Origin: Mycobacterium dioxanotrophicus
GTDB lineage: Bacteria > Actinomycetota > Actinomycetes > Mycobacteriales > Mycobacteriaceae
Direction: 5' to 3'
NCBI RefSeq assembly: GCF_002157835.1
Contig: NZ_CP020809.1
Coordinates: 5,580,001 to 5,644,000, forward strand
DNA: 64,000 nucleotides
Both the position numbers and the translations under genes were made by a program. Below are positions 18,005 through 27,192 of this stretch, one piece after another; position 1 is the first letter of the stretch, and every line of letters begins with the position of its first letter. The notes beneath the pieces were generated by a model that saw only the letters and a program-made list of their open reading frames with translations, made no database searches and was not told the origin of the DNA.

Positions 18005-20865
18005 TCGCTATCTGTTCCTCTGGTCTCTCGGGCGTGCGACCGGCCGGCGGCCACGCCGCCGAAATGGTTGCTGATGCTCGCGCGGACGGCCTCGGGATCA
18101 CGCGGCTGGAACGCCGCGAATACGCCGCTGTCAGGTTTGTCAGCCGATGCTACCGCTTGCGCGCTGTCGTCATACCGGTGTGCTCCGCGGTTGCGGTGCC
18201 GGCCGTTGAGTTCGGCGACCGCCGCGACGCCGCCGGGGACGAGGCGGGCACCCGGCGTACGCATGGGCAGACCTTCTTCGGTGTGCTGCTCGACGGGCGC
18301 GTCCTGCGCCGCGGCGGCGACGGTCCAGCCCTTCTCCCAGACGGTCTTCCAGTCCAGGTCGGCGCTGCGGACGTGGGTCGTAGGGTCGATGTCCCATTCG
18401 GTCACCATCGACTGGTAGATCGCGTCGCCGTCCCCGGCGGTCGTCGCCGGTTGCGGCTCGTCGGCCGCGGGTTGCGGCGCGGCGGGAGGGGCCGGCGGGG
18501 TGAACTCCGGCTGTGCGCCGTTGGAGGCGGCCTGTGCGCGCGAGGCGAAGAACGCCGAAGTGTTGGTGACCGCCGTGTTGGTCAGCGCCCCGTCAGCCGT
18601 GTCCTGGCTGGGATGCTCCTCGTCCTCGGTCGGCCACTGCTGCGGCCACGAGGCGGCCGGCTCGCGCACCGGCAGCGCCTCGGCCGCCGGTTCCACCGCG
18701 GGTTCTCCGGCCGCGGGCTCCGACGGCTCGGAGGTGATCGGCGCAAGCGTCGGGGGCAGCTCGGATATGCCGCTGGCGCCAGGGTTGCGCTGCGGCAGCA
18801 ATCCGAACGGCGCGTCGGCGTGGCCGTTGCGCAGCGGTTGGGCGACGTCGGCCGAACCGCCCGGCCGGGCGTCGAGGCCCATCGCCGCGGCCAGTCCCAT
18901 CGGGGCGTCACCGGACGCATTGGCCGCCGGGCGCGGCGCGGGGGCCAGGGACACCCCGTCACGCACCAGCAGCTCCGCCGGAATGTAGATGCCGGCGGTG
19001 GTGCCGGAGTTCGGTTCCTCGGCGATGGTGCTGCGCAGCCGGACCACCAGCCCGTGCTGGGTGGCCAGCCGCCCGACCACGAACAGGCCCATGTGGCGCG
19101 CGGTGTACGGGTTGACCTCACCACCGGACTGCAGACGTGTGTTGGCCACCCGCAGATCGGCCTCGGTCATGCCCAGGCCGATGTCGCTGACCTCGATGAC
19201 CAGCCCGCCGGTGTCGGCATACACGGCCGACACCCGGACCTGGGAGATGGGCGGCGAGTAGCGCAGCGCGTTGTCGAGCAGTTCGGCCAGCAGGTGGATG
19301 AGGTCACCTGATGCCGATCCGACGACCTCGGCCTCGGCGACGGTGGCCGTGATGACCCTGGCATAGTCCTCGACCTCGGAGGCCGCGGCGTTGATGATCG
19401 TGTCGATCGCGACCGGGTCTTTGTGCTCGCGAGTCACCTTCGAGCCCGACAACACCAGCAGGTTGGCGCCGTTGCGTCGCATCCTGGCAGCCAGGTGGTC
19501 CAGCTTGAACAGGCTTTCCAGCCGGTCGGGATCGTCCTCGTCGCGCTCGAGCCGGTCGATCAGGGACAGCTGCTGGTCCACCAGCGAACGGCTGCGCCGC
19601 GACAGCGTCTCGAACATGTCGGACACCTGCGACTGCAGCTGAGCTTGCTCACCGGCCAGGAAGACGGCCTGCTGGTGCAGTTCGTCGACGGCGTGCGCCA
19701 CCTGGCCGACCTCTTCGGTGGTGTACACGGGCAGCGGCTCGACGATGCCGGGCTCACCGCCGCTGCGGACGCGTTCGATCTCGGTCGCCAGATCCTCGTG
19801 GGCGACTTTGAGGGCGCTGTCGCGCAGGGTCCGCAGCGGACGCACGAGTGACCGCGCGACGAGCAACACGATCACCAATGCGCTGACGATGGCGATGGCA
19901 ACCAGAATCGCGTCACGGATGGCCGCGCTGCGCTGATGGTTGGCCTCGGCGTCGACGGCGGCCGGGATGGATTCGGTGAAGTCGCCGATCATCTGCTCGG
20001 CGACCTTGTCGGTGGCTTGCAGCGACGCAAGCAGATCGGGGTTGTCGACGAGCGGGATCGTCGGATCGGACAACATGCCCAGCCGCTTGACCATCTCCGA
20101 GCGCAGCGTCGCCGCCTGCTCCGAGGCCCCGCCCAGCACCTTTGCCATCGCCGTCACGGTCGACGGTTCGGTACCGGCCAGCGCGACCATCGAGCTGCGC
20201 AGGACCGGCTCGGGCAGGTCGCCGCCGCGGGTGACCAGCAGCCGCTGCATCATCATCTGCCCGCGGGCGCCGATGGCCCGGGACAACGCGTCGGCCTTGA
20301 GCTGCACGTTCTGGTCGTCGGTACGTGCCGATCCGGTGATCGCGGTCTCCGCGGTGAGCAGCAGCGACCCGTACCCCATCACCCGCGTCCGCAGGTCGAC
20401 GGCGTTGGCCATCACCGCACCGACCAGTTCCTGGCCCTTGTCGATCAAGCTGTTCACCGATTGTGCGACGTCGTCGGCGACCTGGGTGGAGTCCGTGCGC
20501 TGACGCAGGTCGTTCTTGCGCGCGGTGAACTCCGCCACCGCGGCCTGGCTGTCACCACCCTCGGTGGCGGCCACCATGACGCTTTCCAGCGCCGCCATGT
20601 ATTTGTCGACGTCCGGGATCATCTCGGCGCGGTCTGCCGCCAGGCGCAGCCGGGATGCCTCGACAGAGCTGCCGTAGATGCGCAATCCGCCGAACACGAT
20701 GGCGAGAATCAGCGGCACCATGACGATGGCGAGCACTTTCCCGCGGACGGGCCAGTTGGCAGGCGACCAACGCGACGGTCGCTTTGCCGGCACGTGTGGC
20801 GTCGACGCGAATTCGACCACCGTTCCGTCGGCCTGTTTGAGCTGCGAAAAGGCGGTCATCGGCAT
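18001..20865 (-). CDS. Nitrate/nitrite-sensor-like histidine kinase of the mfp conservon
   Basis: This 954-residue membrane protein has a first TM near residues 40-62 ([20 protein letters not shown]), a helical extracytoplasmic NIT-like sensor domain and a second TM ([21 protein letters not shown]). A HAMP-type linker, a [19 protein letters not shown] segment and a HATPase domain follow, with the N-box [13 protein letters not shown] and DIGLGM. A disordered Pro/Ala-rich tail of about 250 residues carries most of the extra length compared with Rv3365c. No response regulator is nearby, as is usual in conservons. Two ATGs (20865, 20859) are possible. It heads the mfp operon. Confidence 0.9.
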   Translation of the reverse strand: MPMTAFSQLKQADGTVVEFASTPHVPAKRPSRWSPANWPVRGKVLAIVMVPLILAIVFGGLRIYGSSVEASRLRLAADRAEMIPDVDKYMAALESVMVAATEGGDSQAAVAEFTARKNDLRQRTDSTQVADDVAQSVNSLIDKGQELVGAVMANAVDLRTRVMGYGSLLLTAETAITGSARTDDQNVQLKADALSRAIGARGQMMMQRLLVTRGGDLPEPVLRSSMVALAGTEPSTVTAMAKVLGGASEQAATLRSEMVKRLGMLSDPTIPLVDNPDLLASLQATDKVAEQMIGDFTESIPAAVDAEANHQRSAAIRDAILVAIAIVSALVIVLLVARSLVRPLRTLRDSALKVAHEDLATEIERVRSGGEPGIVEPLPVYTTEEVGQVAHAVDELHQQAVFLAGEQAQLQSQVSDMFETLSRRSRSLVDQQLSLIDRLERDEDDPDRLESLFKLDHLAARMRRNGANLLVLSGSKVTREHKDPVAIDTIINAAASEVEDYARVITATVAEAEVVGSASGDLIHLLAELLDNALRYSPPISQVRVSAVYADTGGLVIEVSDIGLGMTEADLRVANTRLQSGGEVNPYTARHMGLFVVGRLATQHGLVVRLRSTIAEEPNSGTTAGIYIPAELLVRDGVSLAPAPRPAANASGDAPMGLAAAMGLDARPGGSADVAQPLRNGHADAPFGLLPQRNPGASGISELPPTLAPITSEPSEPAAGEPAVEPAAEALPVREPAASWPQQWPTEDEEHPSQDTADGALTNTAVTNTSAFFASRAQAASNGAQPEFTPPAPPAAPQPAADEPQPATTAGDGDAIYQSMVTEWDIDPTTHVRSADLDWKTVWEKGWTVAAAAQDAPVEQHTEEGLPMRTPGARLVPGGVAAVAELNGRHRNRGAHRYDDSAQAVASADKPDSGVFAAFQPRDPEAVRASISNHFGGVAAGRSHARETRGTDSE

Positions 20866-21152
20866 CCAACCCTGCTACCGGCCGCATCTCGGCACTTCGG
20901 TCCTGAGGCGTGATTCATTAGGCTTCCTGCTAATTTCGCCCACGCTTGGGCGGGCGTCACTACGCCTGGCAATTCGACGAGTATGACAGCCGCTGGCGAG
21001 CGTTTCCACAATTCTTACTGAACAGACAGAGTTCGTGACCGAGCCGTAGCGCAGTCGTGTGGTAATTGAGCAAAGCTCGCAACCATCGCTGATCTTGTCG
21101 ATGGCCGTCGCCGGGAGTACGGTGCAGCGGCCCGCCGTACGATGACCTCGAA

Positions 21153-21617
21153 ATGTTCCGGTTGTTGTTTTTCTCGCCTCGAATCGCCCCCAATACGGGT
21201 AACGCGATCAGGATGGTCGCGGCCACCGGCTGCGAGTTGCATCTGGTCGAGCCACTGGGATTCGATCTGTCGGAACCCAAACTGCGCCGCGCGGGGCTCG
21301 ACTACCACGACCTGGCGTCGGTGACCGTGCACCCGGATCTCGCCACCGCGTGGTCGGCGCTGATGCCCGCCAGCGTCTATGCGTTCACCGCGCACGCATC
21401 GACGCCATTCGCCGATGTCAGCTACCAACCGGGCGATGTACTGATGTTCGGACCGGAACCGACCGGTTTGGATGCCGAGACGCTCGCGGACCCGCATATC
21501 ACGGGCCGCGTGCGCATCCCGATGCTCGACGGCAGGCGGTCGCTGAACCTGTCGAACGCCGCCGCCGTCGCCGCGTACGAGGCATGGCGGCAACACGGCT
21601 TCACCGGCGCCGTCTGA
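21153..21617 (+). CDS. trmL: tRNA (cytidine/uridine-2'-O-)-methyltransferase TrmL (SpoU family)
   Basis: A 154-residue SPOUT-class enzyme: LFFSPRIAPNTGNAIRMVAATGCELHLVEP at the start, then VLMFGPEPTGL and the knotted C-terminal IPMLDGRRSLNLSNAAAVAAYEAWRQ. It methylates the 2'-O of the wobble nucleotide (position 34) of leucine tRNAs using SAM. Equivalent to Rv3366 (spoU). The stop lies 30 nt from the convergent nitroreductase stop. The 287-bp gap upstream also contains the mfp operon promoter region; no convincing operator was seen there. Confidence 0.93.
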   Translation: MFRLLFFSPRIAPNTGNAIRMVAATGCELHLVEPLGFDLSEPKLRRAGLDYHDLASVTVHPDLATAWSALMPASVYAFTAHASTPFADVSYQPGDVLMFGPEPTGLDAETLADPHITGRVRIPMLDGRRSLNLSNAAAVAAYEAWRQHGFTGAV

Positions 21618-21647
21618 ATCCCCCATATATAAGGCCCCGCGGGTGAC

Positions 21648-22301
21648 TCACCAGGTGTCCCAGTGCGTGAGCTGCTCGGCCGGTAGCCGCTTGGCCGGCT
21701 TGAAGTCGGTGCCCTTGGTGTACGCGATCGGGAACAGCCCGGCCTGCGCGTACTTGTCGAACGGAATGCCCAGCACCTCGGCGGCCTGCTTCTCACCGTC
21801 GCCCAACAGGTGCAGCGTCGTCCACGCCGAACCCAGGCCCCGCGAGCGCAACGCAAGCATGAAGCTCCATGCCGCGGGCAGCAGTGAGCCCCAGTACGAC
21901 GCCTGCATGCCGGCAGGCGCTCCGTCGGGGCGACCCTCCAGGCACGGCACCATCAACACGGGTGCCTTCTCGAAGTTCTCGTTGAGAAACTTCGCCGAGC
22001 TCATCACGGCGCCGATCTGCTCGTCGCGGATGTCGCCGCGCTCGGGTGCGGGCAGGTCGAGGTAGGGGTTGGCGTTGGAGCGGTAGATGTCGGCCAGCGC
22101 CTTCTTCTTCGCCGGGTCCGTGACGAAGACCCACTGCCAGCCCTGAGCGTTGGAACCGGTCGGCGCCTGCAGCGCCAGGTCCAGACACTCCATGATCACC
22201 TCGCGCGACACCGGCTTGTCGAAGTCGAGTCGCTTGCGCACCGATCGAGTGGTGGTCAGAAGTTCGTCAGTGGACAAGTTCAGGTTCGAATCGGCTGTCA
22301 T
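21648..22301 (-). CDS. Nitroreductase family flavoprotein (Rv3368c-like)
   Basis: A 217-residue FMN-binding nitroreductase fold: TTTRSVRKRLDFDKPVSREVIMECLDLALQAPTGSNAQGWQWVFV provides the N-terminal FMN phosphate and ring contacts, and GLGSAWTTLHLLGDGEKQAAEVLGIP is the usual C-terminal flavin block. It should be a dimer that reduces nitro or quinone compounds with NAD(P)H. The natural substrate is unknown. The start is 22 bp from the divergent PPOX-like gene. Confidence 0.9.
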   Translation of the reverse strand: MTADSNLNLSTDELLTTTRSVRKRLDFDKPVSREVIMECLDLALQAPTGSNAQGWQWVFVTDPAKKKALADIYRSNANPYLDLPAPERGDIRDEQIGAVMSSAKFLNENFEKAPVLMVPCLEGRPDGAPAGMQASYWGSLLPAAWSFMLALRSRGLGSAWTTLHLLGDGEKQAAEVLGIPFDKYAQAGLFPIAYTKGTDFKPAKRLPAEQLTHWDTW

Positions 22302-22311
22302 GGCGCGAGAC

Positions 22312-22317
22312 TACATT
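22312..22317 (+). promoter_or_regulatory. -10 box giving a leaderless transcript of the PPOX-like gene
   Basis: TACATT fits TANNNT and ends 6 nt before the ATG, so the start codon would be the first transcribed nucleotide. The gap between the two divergent starts is only 22 bp, which leaves no room for a longer leader. Confidence 0.5.
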
Positions 22318-22323
22318 CGGGCC

Positions 22324-22737
22324 ATGAGTGCTGAGTTGACAGCGGAAGTAATCGAACGCCTGACCACCGACCACTACGGCTGGTTGACCACCGTCGCGAA
22401 ATCGGGTCAGCCCGTGCCCCGGTTGGTGTGGTTCTACTTCGACGGCACCGATGTCGTCGTGTACTCGATGCCGGGTGCGGCCAAGGTCCGCCATGTGACT
22501 GCCCATCCGCAGGTGAGCCTGAACCTGGATTCGGACGGAAACGGCGGCGGCGTCATCGCGGTCGGGGGTCACGCGGCGGTCGACGCCACCGACGTGAACC
22601 CGCGCGAGGACACCGCGTATTGGGACAAGTACGCCGCCGATGCGGAGCAGTTCGGATTGACCGAGGCGATGGCCGCGTACAGCACGCGGCTGCGGATCAC
22701 CATCGACAAGGTGTGGACCACTCCGACCGGCGAATGA
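22324..22737 (+). CDS. PPOX-class F420/flavin-dependent enzyme (Rv3369-like)
   Basis: A 137-residue split beta-barrel flavin-binding protein: HYGWLTTVAKSGQPVPRLVWFYFDGTDVVVYSMPGAAKVRHVTAHPQVSLNLDSD is the family signature of pyridoxamine-phosphate-oxidase-like reductases that in mycobacteria often use F420. The substrate is unknown. The ATG is supported by a -10 box directly upstream. It is divergent from the nitroreductase, and the same two-gene arrangement exists in M. tuberculosis. Confidence 0.87.
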   Translation: MSAELTAEVIERLTTDHYGWLTTVAKSGQPVPRLVWFYFDGTDVVVYSMPGAAKVRHVTAHPQVSLNLDSDGNGGGVIAVGGHAAVDATDVNPREDTAYWDKYAADAEQFGLTEAMAAYSTRLRITIDKVWTTPTGE

Positions 22738-22746
22738 GCACCGGGC

Positions 22747-22977
22747 TCAGCTGGCCTGCCGGGCCGCGATGTGCCACGCCCCGTGGTGGTTGTGCCAGCC
22801 GGGCTGGGCGTTGGGGGCCGGGTGCGCGTGCACCTGCGGGCTGAAGGAGTGGCCCGGACCGGAAGGCGCCGTGGACGTGGTGCTGGCCGACGCGGTGCCG
22901 GCCAGGCCGAGGGCGGCGCCGCCGATGATGCCGGCGGAGATGATCGGGAGAGCGATTGCGCTTGCGATGCGGATCAT
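22747..22977 (-). CDS. Small secreted His/Pro-rich protein
   Basis: A 76-residue protein with a Sec signal (RIASAIALPIISAGIIGGAALGLAGTASAS, cleavage likely after ASA) and a mature part of about 45 residues rich in His, Pro and Ser, including HNHHGAWHI. An AAAGGA ribosome site lies 8 nt before the ATG. Small secreted proteins of this kind are common in mycobacteria and have no known function; metal binding by the His cluster is speculation. The gene ends 10 nt from the convergent PPOX-like gene. Confidence 0.7.
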   Translation of the reverse strand: MIRIASAIALPIISAGIIGGAALGLAGTASASTTSTAPSGPGHSFSPQVHAHPAPNAQPGWHNHHGAWHIAARQAS

Positions 22978-23107
22978 TTCTGTAATCCTTTGGGTGAGTT
23001 GGGTTTTCGTTTGTCTCGTCGGCTTGTTTCGCCGTTGAGATAAGAATGCCGCCCAACGTGGCCCGAGTCTGTCGCCCTAGTGGTGGATGCACCCGATGAA
23101 TGCGGTG

Positions 23108-23123
23108 TCCTCCGATCGGAGGA
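23108..23123. repeat. 16-bp perfect palindrome downstream of dnaE2
   Basis: TCCTCCGATCGGAGGA is a perfect palindrome without a loop, 22 bp after the dnaE2 stop and 130 bp upstream of the small secreted gene. It could be a protein-binding site or part of the dnaE2 terminator. No more can be said. Confidence 0.5.
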
Positions 23124-23144
23124 ACGCCCCCTACCAGCCGGCCG

Positions 23145-26100
23145 TCAGCGGAAGTCCCGGGACCGGGACACCACCTTGAGGTCGACGGCGCTCATCCGGT
23201 CGGCCAGTACGGTGACTGCGCCGCTGGCGTTCTGCACGATGCCCCGGATGACCAGCGCCGACGCCGTCTGCGCCAGCTTGCGGTGGCGCGCCCACACCCC
23301 CGGCGCGCACAGCACGTTGACCATGCCGGTCTCGTCTTCCAGGTTGACGAAGGTGACGCCCTGCGCCGTCGCCGGCCGTTGCCGGTGAGTCACCGCTCCC
23401 GCCACCAGGATTCGGGTTCCGTCCGGGATCTCCAACAGTCTGTTGGCGGGCACGACACCCAAGGCCTCGAGGTCCTCCCGCAGGAACTGGGTGGGATAAC
23501 TGTCCGGCGAGACACCGGTGGCCCACACGTCGGCGGCCGCCAGCTCCAGATCGGTCATCCCGGGCAGCGTCGGGATGTGCGATGACGACCCCACCCCGGG
23601 CAGGCGGTCGGGGCGCTGGGTGGCGGCCGCACCCGCCGCCCACAGTGCCTCCCGTCGGGTGATCCCGAAACACCCCAGGGCGCCCGCAGTGGCCAGCGCC
23701 TCAGTCTGCGGGACGCTCAGCTGCATCCGGCCGGTCAGGTCGAGCAGAGTTGCGAACGGCCCGTTGGCATCCCGATCGTCGACGATGCGCTGCGCGAGAT
23801 CGTCGCCGATGTGCCGCACACTGCCGAGCCCAAGCCGAACCTCCGTCCCGTGGTTCTCGCATGTGGCGTAGGCCAGGCTGGCGTTGGCGTCGGGCCCGTG
23901 CACCGTGACGCCGTGCCGCCGGGCATCGGCGACCAGCGACTGCGGCGAGTAGAACCCCATGGGCTGCGCCCGCAGCAGCGCCGCACAGAACGCGGCGGGG
24001 TGGTGCAGCTTGAACCACGACGAGTAGAACACCAGCGACGCGAAGCTCAGCGAATGGCTTTCCGGGAAACCGAAATTGGCGAAGGCCTCCAGCTTGTCGT
24101 AGATCCGGTCGGCCACCTCACCGGTGATGCCGTGTTTCTCCCGCATGCCGTCGTAGAAGCGCGAACGCAGCCTGCGCATCTTCTCGGTGGAGCGTTTGGA
24201 TCCCATGGCCCGGCGCAACTGGTCCGCCTCGGCCGCCGAGAAACCCGCGCAGTCGACGGCCAGCTGCATGAGTTGCTCCTGGAACAGCGGGATGCCCAAG
24301 GTCTTCTCCAGCGCGGGCTTCATCGAATCATGGTCGTAGGTGACTTCTTCCTGTTCGTTGCGCCGCCGGATGTAGGGGTGCACCGAGCCGCCCTGGATCG
24401 GGCCGGGCCGGATCAGCGCCACCTCGACCACCAGGTCGTAGAACTCGCGCGGTTTGAGCCGCGGCAGCGTCGCCATCTGAGCCCGCGACTCGACCTGGAA
24501 CACCCCGACCGAATCAGCTCTCTGCAGCATCTCGTAGACCGCGGGCTCACTCAGGTCCAGCTTGGCCAGATCAACCTCGATGCCCTTGTGTTCGGCAAGC
24601 AGGTCGATCGCATAGTGCAGCGCCGAGAGCATGCCGAGCCCGAGCAGGTCGAACTTCACCAGGCCGATGGCCGCGCAGTCGTCCTTGTCCCATTGCAGGA
24701 CACTGCGATTCGCCATACGGGCCCATTCCACCGGGCACACGTCGGCGATGGGACGGTCACAGATCACCATGCCTCCGGAGTGGATGCCCATGTGCCGGGG
24801 CAGGTTGGCGATCTGGGTGGCCAGGTCGATCACCTGCTCCGGGATGTCCTCGACCTCCGGGGAGTCGACCTTGCCGTTCCACCGGCTGATCTGCTTGCTC
24901 CAGGCGTCCTGCTGCCCTTGGGAGAATCCGAGCGCACGGGCCATGTCGCGCACCGAACTGCGCCCGCGGTAGGTGATGACGTTGGCGACCTGGGCGGCGT
25001 AATCCCGGCCGTAACGTTCGTAGACGTACTGGATGACGTTCTCGCGCAGGTCCGATTCGATGTCGATGTCGATGTCGGGTGGGCCGTCGCGGGCCGGGGA
25101 CAAGAACCGCTCGAACAGGAGCTCGTTCTTGATCGGGTCGACGTTGGTGACCTTGAGCGCATAACAGACGGCCGAGTTGGCCGCGGATCCCCTGCCCTGG
25201 GCCAGGATGTTGTTCTCCCTGCAGAACCGGGTGATGTCGTGCACCACCAGGAAATAGCCCGGAAAAGTCAGCTGCTCGATGATGTTCAGTTCATGCTCGA
25301 TCTGCGCATAAGCCTTGGGCGCCTGCGACGGCGGACCGTAGCGTTCGGCCGCACCGGCCATGACCAGGTGTCGCAGCCAGGTGTCCTCGGTGTGTCCATC
25401 GGGAACGTCGAAGGGCGGCAACTGCGGGGCGATGAGTTCCAGCCGGAACGCGCACTGGTCACCCAGATCTGCTGCTGCCGTGACGATTTCGGCACCGAAC
25501 AGCTGCGCCATCTCCTCCCCCGAGCGCAGATGCACCCCACCCAACGGGGCCAGCCAGCCCGCCGCGGCCTCCATCGAGTTACGGGCGCGGATCGCCGCCA
25601 TGGCCATGGCGAGGCGTCCGCGGGAGGGCGCGGCGAAGTGCGCGCCCGTGGTCGCGACGATGTTCACCCCGAACCGCGGCGCCAGGTCGGCCAGCGCGGC
25701 ATTGCGTTCGTCGTCGCGCGGCTGGCCGTGGTGGGTGAGTTCGACGCTGACCCGCCTCTGCCCGAACCGGTCCACCAGGTCCGCCAACGCCCGCTCGGCG
25801 GCCTCCGGGCCACCGTCGGACAATGCTTGGCGGACATGACCTTTGCGGCATCCGGTGAGGATGTGCCAGTGCCCTCCTGCCGCCTCGGTGAGGGTGTCGA
25901 GGTCGTAGCGAGGCTTTCCCTTCTCACCGCCGGCCAGGTGAGCCCTGGCGATCTCGCGCGACAATCGCCGGTAGCCTTCGGGCCCGCGGGCCAGCACCAG
26001 CAGATGCGGGCCGGGCGGATCCGGGACGTCGGTGCGGGGCGTGTTGCCCAACGACAGCTCGGCACCGAACACCGTGGCCACGTCGAGTTCGCGTGCGGCC

Positions 26101-26456
26101 TCGGCGAACCGCACCACCCCGTAGAGCCCGTCATGGTCGGTCAACGCGATGGCCCGCAGATTCAGCCGGGCCGCCTCCTCGACCATCTCCTCCGGGGTGC
26201 CGGCGCCGTCGAGGAAGCTGTACGCCGAATGTGCGTGCAACTCGGCATAGGGCACTGCGCCGGACGCGCGGGACACCTCGGGCGGTTGATAGACCCCGCG
26301 CTTACGTGACCAGGCCGGACTGTCACCGCCGTCGCCGGACTCTTCCAGCGGGAGCCCGGAGCGGCGCGGCTTGCCTTCCTCGGCGGGCCGAGGCATCCGA
26401 CCTGAGAGCACCCGCTCCATCTCGGCCCAGCTCGGCGGCCCGTTGTGCCAACCCAC
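23145..26456 (-). CDS. dnaE2: Error-prone DNA polymerase III alpha-type subunit DnaE2
   Basis: This 1103-residue C-family polymerase carries out SOS translesion synthesis and induced mutagenesis together with ImuA' and ImuB. The N-terminal PHP domain starts at YAELHAHSAYSFLDGAGTPEEM. The polymerase active site carries the PDIDIDIESD motif, with GRGSAANSAVCYAL and FPESHSLSFASLVFYSSW. A C-terminal OB-fold (RILVAGAVTHRQRPATAQGVTFVNLEDETG) follows. The GTG start (MGWHNGPPSWAEMERVL) matches M. tuberculosis DnaE2 and sits 6 nt after a -10 box, with a LexA box abutting, so the transcript should be leaderless and SOS-induced. Confidence 0.95.
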   Translation of the reverse strand: MGWHNGPPSWAEMERVLSGRMPRPAEEGKPRRSGLPLEESGDGGDSPAWSRKRGVYQPPEVSRASGAVPYAELHAHSAYSFLDGAGTPEEMVEEAARLNLRAIALTDHDGLYGVVRFAEAARELDVATVFGAELSLGNTPRTDVPDPPGPHLLVLARGPEGYRRLSREIARAHLAGGEKGKPRYDLDTLTEAAGGHWHILTGCRKGHVRQALSDGGPEAAERALADLVDRFGQRRVSVELTHHGQPRDDERNAALADLAPRFGVNIVATTGAHFAAPSRGRLAMAMAAIRARNSMEAAAGWLAPLGGVHLRSGEEMAQLFGAEIVTAAADLGDQCAFRLELIAPQLPPFDVPDGHTEDTWLRHLVMAGAAERYGPPSQAPKAYAQIEHELNIIEQLTFPGYFLVVHDITRFCRENNILAQGRGSAANSAVCYALKVTNVDPIKNELLFERFLSPARDGPPDIDIDIESDLRENVIQYVYERYGRDYAAQVANVITYRGRSSVRDMARALGFSQGQQDAWSKQISRWNGKVDSPEVEDIPEQVIDLATQIANLPRHMGIHSGGMVICDRPIADVCPVEWARMANRSVLQWDKDDCAAIGLVKFDLLGLGMLSALHYAIDLLAEHKGIEVDLAKLDLSEPAVYEMLQRADSVGVFQVESRAQMATLPRLKPREFYDLVVEVALIRPGPIQGGSVHPYIRRRNEQEEVTYDHDSMKPALEKTLGIPLFQEQLMQLAVDCAGFSAAEADQLRRAMGSKRSTEKMRRLRSRFYDGMREKHGITGEVADRIYDKLEAFANFGFPESHSLSFASLVFYSSWFKLHHPAAFCAALLRAQPMGFYSPQSLVADARRHGVTVHGPDANASLAYATCENHGTEVRLGLGSVRHIGDDLAQRIVDDRDANGPFATLLDLTGRMQLSVPQTEALATAGALGCFGITRREALWAAGAAATQRPDRLPGVGSSSHIPTLPGMTDLELAAADVWATGVSPDSYPTQFLREDLEALGVVPANRLLEIPDGTRILVAGAVTHRQRPATAQGVTFVNLEDETGMVNVLCAPGVWARHRKLAQTASALVIRGIVQNASGAVTVLADRMSAVDLKVVSRSRDFR

Positions 26457-26462
26457 CGCGCT

Positions 26463-26468
26463 AGTTTA
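26463..26468 (-). promoter_or_regulatory. -10 box of dnaE2
   Basis: TAAACT on the minus strand (TANNNT) ends 6 nt before the GTG, predicting a leaderless mRNA. The SOS box lies immediately upstream, so LexA would block polymerase. Confidence 0.55.
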
Positions 26469-26484
26469 TCGAACATATGTTCGT
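26469..26484. promoter_or_regulatory. LexA (SOS) box of dnaE2
   Basis: TCGAACATATGTTCGT matches the mycobacterial SOS box TCGAAC-N4-GTTCGA at all but the last base. It lies 12 bp from the dnaE2 start. Confidence 0.9.
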
Positions 26485-26492
26485 ACGCGTCA

Positions 26493-27071
26493 CTACGGAT
26501 GCAGGGAGGGCCGGTACGTGAGCTCTTGGATGCGGCCGTCGAGCGTGCGACTCTCGATCAGCTCGAGGTCGAAGTCGGCCGCACCCCGGAAAATCGGGTC
26601 GTCACCGGTCTGACCTGTGATGACCGGGAAGATCGTCACCTGGATGCGGTCGACCAAGCCTGCGGCCATCAGCGCCCGGTTCATCGACAGGCTGCCGTGC
26701 GAACGCAGCGGAACGTCGGACTCCCCCTTGAGCCTCGCGACGACGTCGACGGCATCACCACTCACCACGGTCGCGTCCGGCCAGTCCAGCGGCCCGTCCA
26801 GGGTGCTCGACACGACCGTCGCAGGCAGGTTCCGCATGCGGGTCACCCAGGGGTCGCCCACCGACTCCTCGGTGCCCGAGTTCAGCAGCGCCGTGAACGT
26901 CCGATAGGTATTGGCGCCGAACACCATCCGCTGCTCGGCGCCGTAGAGCGAAAGCCGGTGATCGAGCAGTTCGGGACCCTGCTTACCCCAGTAGCCGCCC
27001 CAGTCACCACCACTGATCCCGCCATAGCCGTCGAGGCTGGAAAACACGTCGAAGGTGTACGTGGCAGTCAT
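26493..27071 (-). CDS. RibD C-terminal / dihydrofolate-reductase-like protein
   Basis: A 192-residue DHFR-fold protein of the RibD_C family: YTFDVFSSLDGYGG, MVFGANTYRTFTALL, LKGESDVPLRSHGSLSMNRALMAAGLVD and IQVTIFPVITGQTGDDPIF. In this family NADPH-dependent reductases act on pterin- or pyrimidine-like substrates; many are stand-alone enzymes of unknown role. GAGGAGG sits 5 nt before the chosen ATG. The frame can be opened 41 codons upstream, but only across the divergent DinB promoter. Confidence 0.82.
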   Translation of the reverse strand: MTATYTFDVFSSLDGYGGISGGDWGGYWGKQGPELLDHRLSLYGAEQRMVFGANTYRTFTALLNSGTEESVGDPWVTRMRNLPATVVSSTLDGPLDWPDATVVSGDAVDVVARLKGESDVPLRSHGSLSMNRALMAAGLVDRIQVTIFPVITGQTGDDPIFRGAADFDLELIESRTLDGRIQELTYRPSLHP

Positions 27072-27192
27072 GGTGCCCTCCTCGGGATGTCCGATTTGTC
27101 GATATAGACGTGGCATCGCGGCGAAACTCATCGCCCTTGCCCGAACAGCAAGTCCGCGTGCCAGGTGGCGCCGGCCCGGCCAGACTTGGCAC

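Noticed and set aside
17371..19311. Plus-strand frame of 646 codons antisense to the mfp genes
   Set aside because: Same reason: the minus-strand conservon genes are unmistakable.
21117..21140. GTACGG-N12-CCGTAC inverted repeat before trmL
   Set aside because: Short arms and a long spacer in GC-rich DNA; expected by chance and not linked to any regulator nearby.
23811..26309. Plus-strand frame of 832 codons antisense to dnaE2
   Set aside because: dnaE2 on the other strand has all family motifs. The antisense translation shows no domain and is typical of GC-rich shadows.
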